This document shows, in pieces, positions 16,856 through 22,982 of a stretch of DNA of 53,644 nucleotides; within the stretch, counting starts at the first letter, position 1; every line of letters starts with the position of its first letter. Under the pieces are notes generated by a model. It saw only the letters and a program-made list of their open reading frames with translations, was not told where the DNA came from and made no database searches. The stretch spans positions 49,009-102,652 of the forward strand of contig PLQW01000191.1 in assembly GCA_003160215.1 (NCBI GenBank), written 5' to 3'. Origin of the DNA: Acidobacteriaceae bacterium (GTDB lineage: Bacteria; Acidobacteriota; Terriglobia; Terriglobales; Acidobacteriaceae). A program made the position numbers and the translations under genes.

Positions 16856-17275
16856 ATGAAACGCAAGACTGCTGTGCAAGCCGGATTGCTGTTTGTCATT
16901 TGCGCTGTGATGTGCAGTGTGATGCTGAATGCGAGCAATATCAGCAAGACGGCGACATTCAAGGGTACTTCCGATCAGGTGTTCAACGCCGCTGTCAAGG
17001 TCGCGCAGCTAAAATGGCACGTGACGTTCCTTGACCGCGAAACGAAAACGCTGAGCTTTCACGACTTTCCGACGATAGGGGATGTCGCGTGCAGCGTCGT
17101 GGTTGATGACTCGTATGGCGATTTAGTTCTTGTGACGCTGGGGATGCAGGCACGAAGTTCGGATGGGCGGGGCGTGATGGCGCTGGAAGTGGGGGAGGAA
17201 ATCGCTTCCCAATTCTTTAAGGGGATAGAAGCTGAACTTTCAAGGCAGGCGAAGTTGGCGAAGCAGCCGCACTAG
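16856..17275 (+). CDS. Exported protein of unknown function, unit 1
   Basis: 139-aa protein with a signal peptide (LLFVICAVMCSVMLNA, about residues 11-26) and a mature domain of about 110 residues with alternating beta strands (TATFKGTSDQVFNAAVKVAQ, LVLVTLGMQ). It has the look of a small periplasmic domain. GGAGA sits seven bases before the ATG. The gene lies downstream of the structured RNA and ends before a strong terminator. I cannot assign a family. Its counterpart in unit 2 (18757-19398) occupies the same slot but is not similar in its mature part. Confidence 0.7.
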   Translation: MKRKTAVQAGLLFVICAVMCSVMLNASNISKTATFKGTSDQVFNAAVKVAQLKWHVTFLDRETKTLSFHDFPTIGDVACSVVVDDSYGDLVLVTLGMQARSSDGRGVMALEVGEEIASQFFKGIEAELSRQAKLAKQPH

Positions 17276-17299
17276 GTCACTTTTTGACACGTAGGAACA

Positions 17300-17324
17300 G
17301 CCCGCCACATGGCGGGCCTTTTTC
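17300..17324 (+). terminator. Rho-independent terminator, unit 1
   Basis: GCCCGCC (17300-17306), loop ACAT, GGCGGGC (17311-17317), then CTTTTTC. Flanking bases match the unit 2 terminator at 19419 (AGAACAG or GGAACAG before, TTTTTCATTTTGCGA after), so the whole module was copied. Confidence 0.9.
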
Positions 17325-17340
17325 ATTTTGCGAGGGAACT

Positions 17341-17372
17341 ATGGCTAAGGCAGTAAAGGGCGACAGTCAAGG
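17341..17372 (+). pseudogene. Possible gene start cut off by the internal left end
   Basis: ATGGCTAAGGCAGTAAAGGG opens MAKAVKGDSQG after GAGGGA, and the frame then runs into the GCTTTGCACA end at 17373. If real, it is the first 10-11 codons of a unit 1 gene truncated when unit 2 joined. No continuation was found on the far side. Weak evidence. Confidence 0.25.
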
Positions 17373-17444
17373 GCTTTGCACAAGAAGGCCCGGAAAGGGC
17401 CGGTGTGCTGTGACTTTTTGTGCAGCCTCTGGACTTCTTGTGCA
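17373..17444 (+). repeat. Internal left end (start of unit 2)
   Basis: GCTTTGCACA (17373-17382) is identical to the terminal repeat at 14508. It is followed by TTTTTGTGCAG (17415-17425) and TTCTTGTGCAG (17435-17445), 20 bases apart, the same order and orientation as the outer left end. The matching right end would be the one at 19868. Confidence 0.65.
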
Positions 17445-17481
17445 GGCACGGCTCGGGCAGGGTTGGCGGAGGGGGTGTTAA

Positions 17482-18381
17482 ATGGTACGGACACTTCCGA
17501 AGCCGCACCCAAAGTTGGAGCGGCCAAAGGCGAAAAACATGACCTTGGTTGCGGGATTCAAATGTAGAGATGGCTTCGTCGTTGCCGCCGACACGGAGAT
17601 CACTTACGGAGCGGTGCGGTTTCAGGGGCACAAGCTTGCCAAGTACTACGGTCAAAGCAAGTCGTACGACATCATTATTGGAGGGGCGGGCGATGGAGTC
17701 TACATTGACGCGGTGTGCCAAAAGATTAGGGATGCTGTTTCCGCACTTTCCCAGCCGACGCTCGCGAATATCAAAGATGCGGTGGAGAAAGTAATCGCCG
17801 CCGTACACAGCGACTCAATTTTCAAGTACTGGAAACCGGATGACCCTGACCGTCCCTTTGTGCAACTCGTTTGCGGTATCCAAGACGGACAAAAGGATTG
17901 GGGTCTGCTGCAAACGGATAGAGATGCCTTGGCAGAGGCAGACGACCATGCTGTGGCCGGAAGCGGCTCTATATTGGCCGAGTACTTGATTGAGAAGATG
18001 TGGATTCCCGGACTCTCGACAGCGGTTACAGTCCATTTAGCTCGTCAGTTGTTTCGGGAGGTCAAGACTAAGGGGTCATACGTTGGGGGGAATACAGAAA
18101 TAATAGGGCGGCGCGTGACTAAAGACGCGGAGCAGTTCTTCGATGTTGCGGAGGAAGACTACAGGTTCTTGTGGGGCATCGACGAACTTATGCTTAGTGG
18201 CGTCAGAGTTGCTTTGGACTACACCAAATCGCCGCAATTGGTGCTCAACAGAATTGAGGAGATCACTGCAAGGCTGAAGAAAATACGGGAGAGCAGTGAG
18301 AAGCCACGTCCTCCCAAGGGCGATACATTAAGGCTCACCGAATTCGGAAGCGAGTACGGTGACTGGTTCAAGGATTACTAG
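17482..18381 (+). CDS. Orphan proteasome-like Ntn hydrolase
   Basis: 299-aa protein of the proteasome-beta/HslV superfamily. After residue 20 (Met) the sequence reads TLVAGFKCRDGFVVAADTE. Numbering from that Thr gives Thr1 and Asp17, the conserved proteasome positions, with Lys31 or Lys34 near the usual Lys33. GGAGGGGG precedes the ATG at 17482, so residues 1-20 could be a propeptide; an internal ATG at 17539 would expose Thr directly after Met removal. The C-terminal 80 residues are mostly helical. No ATPase or alpha subunit is nearby. Its location as cargo in a mobile element suggests a self-contained protease with an unknown target. Confidence 0.75.
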   Translation: MVRTLPKPHPKLERPKAKNMTLVAGFKCRDGFVVAADTEITYGAVRFQGHKLAKYYGQSKSYDIIIGGAGDGVYIDAVCQKIRDAVSALSQPTLANIKDAVEKVIAAVHSDSIFKYWKPDDPDRPFVQLVCGIQDGQKDWGLLQTDRDALAEADDHAVAGSGSILAEYLIEKMWIPGLSTAVTVHLARQLFREVKTKGSYVGGNTEIIGRRVTKDAEQFFDVAEEDYRFLWGIDELMLSGVRVALDYTKSPQLVLNRIEEITARLKKIRESSEKPRPPKGDTLRLTEFGSEYGDWFKDY

Positions 18382-18382
18382 G

Positions 18383-18421
18383 CCAAAGCCTCGCAAGTTG
18401 AAGAAGGCGAAGAAGGCATGA
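18383..18421 (+). pseudogene. Zinc-ribbon gene remnant (C-terminal tail only)
   Basis: Directly after the Ntn hydrolase stop, codons for KPRKLKKAKKA and a stop match the tail RPRKLKKSKNA of the zinc-ribbon gene at 16308-16469. The zinc ribbon itself is missing. This shows that unit 2 lost the transposase and most of the zinc-ribbon gene, replaced by the hydrolase gene. Confidence 0.65.
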
Positions 18422-18462
18422 TTCACCTCGGTGAACTAGCGCGAGCAGGTTGCGATACGGTG

Positions 18463-18543
18463 TTGTGGAGACCGGAGCCGGAGTCGAACCGGATGGACAG
18501 CCGTTGCAAAGGGTGCTCCGTTCCGCACGGAACTCCGGTCTCC
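18463..18543 (-). other. tRNA-like sequence, unit 2
   Basis: At the position of the unit 1 tRNA, the minus strand has a good T-arm (CCGG-TTCGACT-CCGG) but an 11-bp acceptor-like stem, GGAGACCGGAG with CTCCGGTCTCC (ends 18467 and 18543), and no convincing D or anticodon stem (TTTGCAA loop unpaired). No CCA follows. It is a decayed or non-standard tRNA, or a tRNA mimic. The rest of 18382-18756 holds only the tail remnant and RNA copy 2. Confidence 0.35.
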
Positions 18544-18559
18544 GTCAGCAATACGAAGA

Positions 18560-18641
18560 GGCCAGACGTTTTGCGCTTGCCCATCACAGCAAGAGCGCAC
18601 ACTTCTGGCCCCTCTACTACATGATAGGAATTTGCGTAGAG
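18560..18641. ncRNA. Conserved 82-nt structured RNA element, copy 2
   Basis: Same fold as 16640-16721: GGCCAGA (18560-18566) with TCTGGCC (18604-18610), the inner TGCGCTTGC with GCAAGAGCGCA stem, and CTCTAC (18612-18617) with GTAGAG (18636-18641). Similarity continues more weakly to about 18700. It precedes the exported-protein gene by about 115 bases. Confidence 0.55.
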
Positions 18642-18756
18642 CATTTTCTGAGGTGTGCTTAACGAGAAATGCGGATTCTAAGCAGATGTGCCGAGAACCC
18701 TTATCAGGAGCGGGCTTTTCGAGCGCAGAGAAAATGAAAGGCTGGGTGCGTAATTG

Positions 18757-19398
18757 ATGCAGGCTGAGAATTTTCTTGTTGCGGAGCAACTTCAATGGCG
18801 GAAGGTGTTTGGATTGCTGGCCCTGTTGGTGCTTGCGACGATTGTGGGCGCGCAGCAGCAGAAGTCGCCGTCCGTTAAGGCTGGAGTCGTGTCTGGCTCT
18901 GTGTTTCTCATCACGAAAAGTGGCGACCTGAAACCAGCGAGGATGGCGGATGTCTATTTGCTCTACCTATACCGCAGCGTGAAAGTGGCGAACGCAAATC
19001 CGGAAGATGCGGATTCCGCCGGTCATGCTTGGATGGATAACTACAACAAGGTTATGGAAGAGTTCCTGAAGGTGTTTGCATCACCGGAGGGAATGGCTTG
19101 GAGCGACAAGCTGGCGTGCCTTAAGCACTTGCAGAATTACCAAGATGCCTTGTCTCAAACACGGGATTGGGCGTCGGCAAAACATAAGGGTTGGCAGATA
19201 CTCATAACCGAGACTGATGAAAACGGGGTGTTCAGGATCGCCGTCCCCCATCCGGGGGAATACAGCATACTCGCAAGCGGGCGCGCAGGATTTAATGATG
19301 CTTTTTGGGTAGTCGATGCTCCCGGCATCATTGTCAATCCGGGGGCGACTACGACTGTGAAGTTGTCATCACCCGCAAAATCCTGCTTGGCAGACTGA
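18757..19398 (+). CDS. Exported protein with carboxypeptidase-regulatory-like fold, unit 2
   Basis: 213-aa protein. A hydrophobic stretch at about 17-32 (VFGLLALLVLATIVGAQ) is a signal peptide. The mature part begins GSVFLITKSGDLKPARMADV and ends with TETDENGVFRIAVPHPGEY, a pattern typical of carboxypeptidase-regulatory (prealbumin-like) domains that bind or coat surfaces. A helical insert lies between. ATG at 18757 has only a distant GAAAGG, so the start is uncertain. It lies between structured RNA copy 2 and a terminator identical in type to that of unit 1. Confidence 0.65.
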   Translation: MQAENFLVAEQLQWRKVFGLLALLVLATIVGAQQQKSPSVKAGVVSGSVFLITKSGDLKPARMADVYLLYLYRSVKVANANPEDADSAGHAWMDNYNKVMEEFLKVFASPEGMAWSDKLACLKHLQNYQDALSQTRDWASAKHKGWQILITETDENGVFRIAVPHPGEYSILASGRAGFNDAFWVVDAPGIIVNPGATTTVKLSSPAKSCLAD

Positions 19399-19418
19399 GG
19401 TTTTGACGTATAAGAACA

Positions 19419-19443
19419 GCCCGCCGTGCAGCGGGCCTTTTTC
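19419..19443 (+). terminator. Rho-independent terminator, unit 2
   Basis: GCCCGC (19419-19424), a six-base loop, GCGGGC (19431-19436), then CTTTTTC. The stem and flanks are a diverged copy of the unit 1 terminator. Confidence 0.88.
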
Positions 19444-19524
19444 ATTTTGCGAAAAGGTGTGAAATGCCCGAATCAAATTCAAAACAGCGGGGGTGGGGCC
19501 ACATGACTCCCGAGCAAGTTGAAT

Positions 19525-19803
19525 TCATAAACCGAACGCCTTTTCCGAAAGGGCCGTTTGGTCTAGATGCTCGCTCCCGGCGACGAGTGCTTGGATTTGG
19601 GCAAAGGATAGAAATACTAGGAATGTTTTTGGAAACGCTGGGACGTTGCCTTGTGCGAGTAGCCAATCTGTGAAGTGCTGGCTTTCGACCCAGATGCCGC
19701 TGATTTCGACATCGTGGAGCGTGAACTGCTGCCACTCGTCGGGCTGGAGGAACGACACCTTTACAAGGACGGTCTTGCCGACCAGATGCTGAAGTCGAGG
19801 CAT
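19525..19803 (-). CDS. Hypothetical 92-aa protein next to right end
   Basis: Minus-strand ORF starting ATG at 19803 (TTG at 19809 also possible). The sequence has a natural composition with beta-strand character (GKTVLVKVSFLQPDEWQQF, HDVEISGIWVES) and a helical end. No family is recognised. Its 5' end is 13 bases from the first TTTTTGTGCA of the right end, so its promoter would overlap the transposase sites. A plus-strand ORF at 19464-19673 overlaps it and follows a weak ribosome site; I consider the minus ORF more protein-like. Confidence 0.5.
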   Translation of the reverse strand: MPRLQHLVGKTVLVKVSFLQPDEWQQFTLHDVEISGIWVESQHFTDWLLAQGNVPAFPKTFLVFLSFAQIQALVAGSEHLDQTALSEKAFGL

Positions 19804-19815
19804 GAGCAATTATAC

Positions 19816-19877
19816 TTTTTGTGCAGGACAGGGAGTTTTTGTGCAATGGAGGGGAACTTGAACTTAATGTGCAAAGC
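19816..19877 (-). repeat. Right end of element with subterminal repeats
   Basis: TTTTTGTGCA at 19816-19825 and 19836-19845 (20 bases apart) and terminal TGTGCAAAGC (19868-19877), the exact complement of the left terminal repeat. Confidence 0.65.
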
Positions 19878-19889
19878 CATCCTGCTATG
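19878..19889. repeat. Right target-site duplication
   Basis: CATCCTGCTATG, matching 14496-14507. Its last three bases are the start codon of the DUF3307 gene. Confidence 0.8.
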
Positions 19890-20669
19890 CAAAACGCATT
19901 CCGCACGTTCCTGGCGATCCTGCTGGCTCATCTGCTGGCCGATTTTCCGCTTCAGACCGACTCCATCGCGTTGGGCAAGAAAAATCGCAAGCTGCCCTAC
20001 TTCAAGCACGGGGCCATTCACTTCATCGTGCTGATTGCGCTTCTGCTGATCTTCACCAGCACGCCGCTGTGGTCTGGGCCCGTGCAACTGCTGATCGTCG
20101 CTTACATTGCGTTTCACGTCGGGTTGGACTTCTTGAAGAACCGGCTGGTGGACAGAAAGATATTTGGTGATTCCACCGGGTTGTTCTTGCTGGATCAAGC
20201 ATTTCATCTAGCCACAATTGTTGCGCTCACCTGGGCCTTCACTAAATATCGTTGGAGCGATGTCAAGGCTGCAATTGGCTGGTCGGAGGCCGAACAGTTG
20301 CACATGCTGACGGTAGCTGTGCTCTACGTGGCAGTGATATTTGGCGGTGGATACCTGGTCCGTTATCTTACCCGCTCACTGACCCTTCAGCTTCCCGACA
20401 CCAAGGGAGAAAATGCGGCGGAGCTTCGCAATGCCGGCCTGTATATCGGATGGCTGGAACGGTTCCTGGTTTTGACTGCCGTGCTGGTGCAGTCGCCGGC
20501 CATGATTGGCTTGATCCTCACCGGCAAATCGATTGCCCGTCTTCCGGAACTCAAAGGACCAAGGTTTGCTGAGTACTTCCTGATAGGTACGCTCTTGAGC
20601 ATCAGTCTGGCTTTGCTGGGTGGCATCGTTCTGTCGCGGCTTCTCTTTGGAACTGTTACTTTCAGGTAA
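19887..20669 (+). CDS. DUF3307 membrane protein
   Basis: 260-aa protein with about six membrane helices. The N-terminal half shows the DUF3307 signature LLAHLLADFPLQTDSIALGK, HGAIHF, and LLDQAFHLATI. ATG at 19887 is the family start; upstream in-frame codons fall inside the element end. Function is unknown. DUF3307 genes are, from memory, often beside SatD-family genes, and the sequence here shows the pair was split by insertion. The element now separates it from its own promoter or operator at 14464, so expression may be altered. Confidence 0.85.
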   Translation: MQNAFRTFLAILLAHLLADFPLQTDSIALGKKNRKLPYFKHGAIHFIVLIALLLIFTSTPLWSGPVQLLIVAYIAFHVGLDFLKNRLVDRKIFGDSTGLFLLDQAFHLATIVALTWAFTKYRWSDVKAAIGWSEAEQLHMLTVAVLYVAVIFGGGYLVRYLTRSLTLQLPDTKGENAAELRNAGLYIGWLERFLVLTAVLVQSPAMIGLILTGKSIARLPELKGPRFAEYFLIGTLLSISLALLGGIVLSRLLFGTVTFR

Positions 20670-20769
20670 AAGTTTTGTATGAAGTGAAGTTGACGGCCCT
20701 CCAAAAGCCGGCGCCTGTTTTCTCGCAGGCATGAAGCAACTGCGTCGGCAGTCTTCTCAAGCAGGGCCA

Positions 20770-21729
20770 TCACTGCGCCCCAATGGCCACATGTTCCAGG
20801 ACCGCGTTCTGCGCGCGCTTAATCTTGTTCTGCGAATGTGGCGATGGAGCTTTTTGCCTGTCCTTATGCGCCACGTAGGTTCCCACGCCATATCCGATTA
20901 CCGATCCCGAAAAGACATCGGCAGGGAAGTGCACTCCACCGGTCACACGGGTTGTGCTGACCGCAGTTGCCGCTCCGTACATCAGCAGACGCATGGGCCA
21001 GTTCGGGTACTCGTGCGCCATGACAGAGGCGAGCGTCCAGGCGAAGGTTGCGTGTCCCGAGGGAAAGGAACCGCTCGTCCAATTGCCGGAGAAGAATTTC
21101 CCTTCGCCCGCGCCGGTGTAGGGCCGTTGCCGCGCCAGGACCGCTTTCAGTGCGGCGTACAGGATGACACTGTCGACGCTTGCCTCCGCGCTGCGTATCC
21201 CCGTGTCGGTAGCGTGCTCGTTGTGAGTAATCAATCCGGTGACGAAGATGCCTCCGGCCGCCGCGCCCAAACCATATACGCCGGCATTAGAGATGTTGAT
21301 GCTGGTGTTGTGCCAGCTCGGCGAGACTTGGTGGGCAACGCTCTCGTCGTTCGCGATCAGGACCCCTGTGGCGCCCACGGCCAGAGCATCCCATTTAAGA
21401 GCGCTTACCGAAAACGGCGACTTGACGATATGGAGTTCGTCGTCGCCAATCGTCTTGACCGCGGTCCCCAACGATTTCCCGAACGAGCTCGACTGGTGAT
21501 CTTTTGCGGCGGAGGGTGCATCGGGTAGGACCGCCTCGGTCGCCGGAGTCTGCTCTGTCGCAGTTGCGTCGGACGGGTGTCCTTGGGCATGTGCGACGGA
21601 CCACGATGGCGCCAGCAACGTGAGGGCAATCACCAACACCAGAAACGATTTCCGTCTTGCCAGCGGATAGACAGCGCCTGACACCAGCGAGACTCTCAGC
21701 AGATGGCCCATTTCGGTTCTCTCATCCAT
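20770..21729 (-). CDS. PAP2-family phosphatase, exported/membrane
   Basis: 319-aa lipid-phosphate-phosphatase-like protein. A signal sequence or membrane anchor lies near residues 25-48. A low-complexity linker (Ala/Thr/Glu) follows, then the three PAP2 motifs: KAVLARQRPY, FPSGHATFA and TTRVTGGVHFPADV (catalytic His in the last). ATG at 21729 with CAGGAG eight bases upstream is preferred to TTG at 21750. Substrates could be undecaprenyl pyrophosphate, phosphatidate or others. It converges with the DUF3307 gene. Confidence 0.88.
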   Translation of the reverse strand: MDERTEMGHLLRVSLVSGAVYPLARRKSFLVLVIALTLLAPSWSVAHAQGHPSDATATEQTPATEAVLPDAPSAAKDHQSSSFGKSLGTAVKTIGDDELHIVKSPFSVSALKWDALAVGATGVLIANDESVAHQVSPSWHNTSINISNAGVYGLGAAAGGIFVTGLITHNEHATDTGIRSAEASVDSVILYAALKAVLARQRPYTGAGEGKFFSGNWTSGSFPSGHATFAWTLASVMAHEYPNWPMRLLMYGAATAVSTTRVTGGVHFPADVFSGSVIGYGVGTYVAHKDRQKAPSPHSQNKIKRAQNAVLEHVAIGAQ

Positions 21730-22076
21730 GGATTTGACTCCTGGATACAACTCACCTTCTGTTTGGATTCGCCTTGGCGCCAGAAGAGTGCCAATTTAAC
21801 AGATTTGTAATGAATACGCTGCTGTACTTGGTAACCGGCCCGTAGGTTTGGACGAGTGCCGCACCTCACGCTGGAGCCAATTTCCCTTGGGGCAGGGAAT
21901 GAGGCTAATAAACACCGAAAACGTGCCCCGGACGTCGCAAGTAAAACCTACTCATCGTAGCTTGAACGGCACTTTTCATTGCTCTCGCCGCCAATGTGCG
22001 CTATGTCCGCCGGGTCTGTGACGTATGCCACAGACTGAGTGTGCGTACCCCCGCAGAATCAAGAGTGGAGGGTACT
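21730..22076. other. Intergenic region with a GTCTGTG inverted repeat
   Basis: No gene. An inverted repeat GTCTGTG (22014-22020) / CACAGAC (22029-22035) with an 8-base spacer lies 42 bases upstream of the nfnA start and could bind a regulator. GGAGGG at about 22067 is the ribosome site that fixes the GTG start of nfnA. An in-frame GTG at 21996 would run translation through these elements and is less likely. Confidence 0.5.
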
Positions 22077-22982
22077 GTGTTCGCTATTGTAGAAGCGCGC
22101 CCGCTGGCGCGAGGTATCAAGCTTTTTGTGATCAAGGCTCCCCGTATCGCGCGCAAGCAGCGGCCGGGACAGTTTGTCATTGTGCGGCTGGATGAGTATG
22201 GGGAACGAATCCCGCTGACCATCGCCGATGCCGACCCCAAGGCCGGCACAGTCACCATCGTGGTGCAAGCTATCGGCAAGACCACCATGCTGCTCAGCAT
22301 GCTGGAGGCCGGCGACTCCATCCTCGACGTAGTCGGTCCTCTCGGCAAGCCCTCTGAAATCGAAAAGTTTGGGACGACGGTCGTGGTAAGCGGCAGCGTG
22401 GGAACCGCCATGGCCTACCCCACCGCTCGGGAACTGAAGCGGGCAGGGAACAAAGTCATTTCCATCGTCGGAGCACGCAGCAAAGATCTGCTCGTCCTGG
22501 AAGATGAGGTCCGCGCCGTCAGCGACGAAACCTATGTCGTTACCGACGATGGCAGTTACGGCCAGAAAGGTCTGGTCACCGACAAGCTGAAGGAGTTGGT
22601 TGCCGCCGGCGACGTGGATTACGTGCTGGCCGTCGGTCCGGTGCCGATGATGCGCGCCGTGGCGAATCTCACCGGCCCCCACAAGATCAAGACCATCGTC
22701 AGTTTGAATTCCATCATGGTGGACGGTACCGGGATGTGCGGCGGCTGCCGCGTTCTGGTGAACAACACCAGCCAATTTGCCTGCGTGGACGGCCCCGACT
22801 TCGATGCCACCCAGGTCAACTTCGAGGTCCTGACGCAGCGCAACAACATGTATCGCGAGCAGGAGCGTGCCAGCATCGAGCGCTTGCAGGCCGATCCGGA
22901 AGGCGAGTTGCGAAGTCTGCGAGAGAGTATGGCGATGCGCCGCGAATGCGCCGCCATTGAGGCGGGGGTGTTCGATGAGTAA
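22077..22982 (+). CDS. nfnA: NADH-dependent reduced-ferredoxin:NADP oxidoreductase subunit A (NfnA-like)
   Basis: 301-aa FAD/NAD-binding subunit with a ferredoxin-reductase fold. The opening FAIVEARPLARGIKLFVIKA, then RPGQFVIVRL and ERIPLTIAD (FAD), VVVSGSVGTAMAYP (NAD) and the cysteine cluster GTGMCGGCRV...FACVDG for a [2Fe-2S] centre all match NfnA/sulfide-dehydrogenase beta subunits. GTG at 22077 is preceded by GGAGGG. Its stop overlaps the next gene by 8 bases. With NfnB it would balance NADH, NADPH and ferredoxin by electron bifurcation. A plain glutamate-synthase-type or sulfide-dehydrogenase role cannot be excluded. Confidence 0.88.
   Translation: MFAIVEARPLARGIKLFVIKAPRIARKQRPGQFVIVRLDEYGERIPLTIADADPKAGTVTIVVQAIGKTTMLLSMLEAGDSILDVVGPLGKPSEIEKFGTTVVVSGSVGTAMAYPTARELKRAGNKVISIVGARSKDLLVLEDEVRAVSDETYVVTDDGSYGQKGLVTDKLKELVAAGDVDYVLAVGPVPMMRAVANLTGPHKIKTIVSLNSIMVDGTGMCGGCRVLVNNTSQFACVDGPDFDATQVNFEVLTQRNNMYREQERASIERLQADPEGELRSLRESMAMRRECAAIEAGVFDE

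Larger units (their letters stand above)
14508..19877. mobile_element. 5,370-bp composite mobile element between satD-like and DUF3307 genes
   Basis: Bounded by the perfect 10-bp inverted repeat GCTTTGCACA (14508-14517) and TGTGCAAAGC (19868-19877) and by a 12-bp direct repeat of host sequence. Inside each end lie extra direct copies of a TTTGTGCA-like motif. A third GCTTTGCACA left end at 17373 divides it into unit 1 (14508-17372) and unit 2 (17373-19877). Both units carry cargo, zinc-ribbon gene or tail, tRNA or tRNA-like sequence, conserved structured RNA, exported protein and terminator in the same order and orientation. Only unit 1 keeps a transposase. The family is not one I can name; ends, duplication and repeated layout are directly visible. 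Confidence 0.75.

Noticed and set aside
19464-19673. Plus-strand ORF after the unit 2 terminator
   Set aside because: It overlaps the more protein-like minus ORF at 19525-19803; it could be a truncated gene start like that at 17341 but support is weak.
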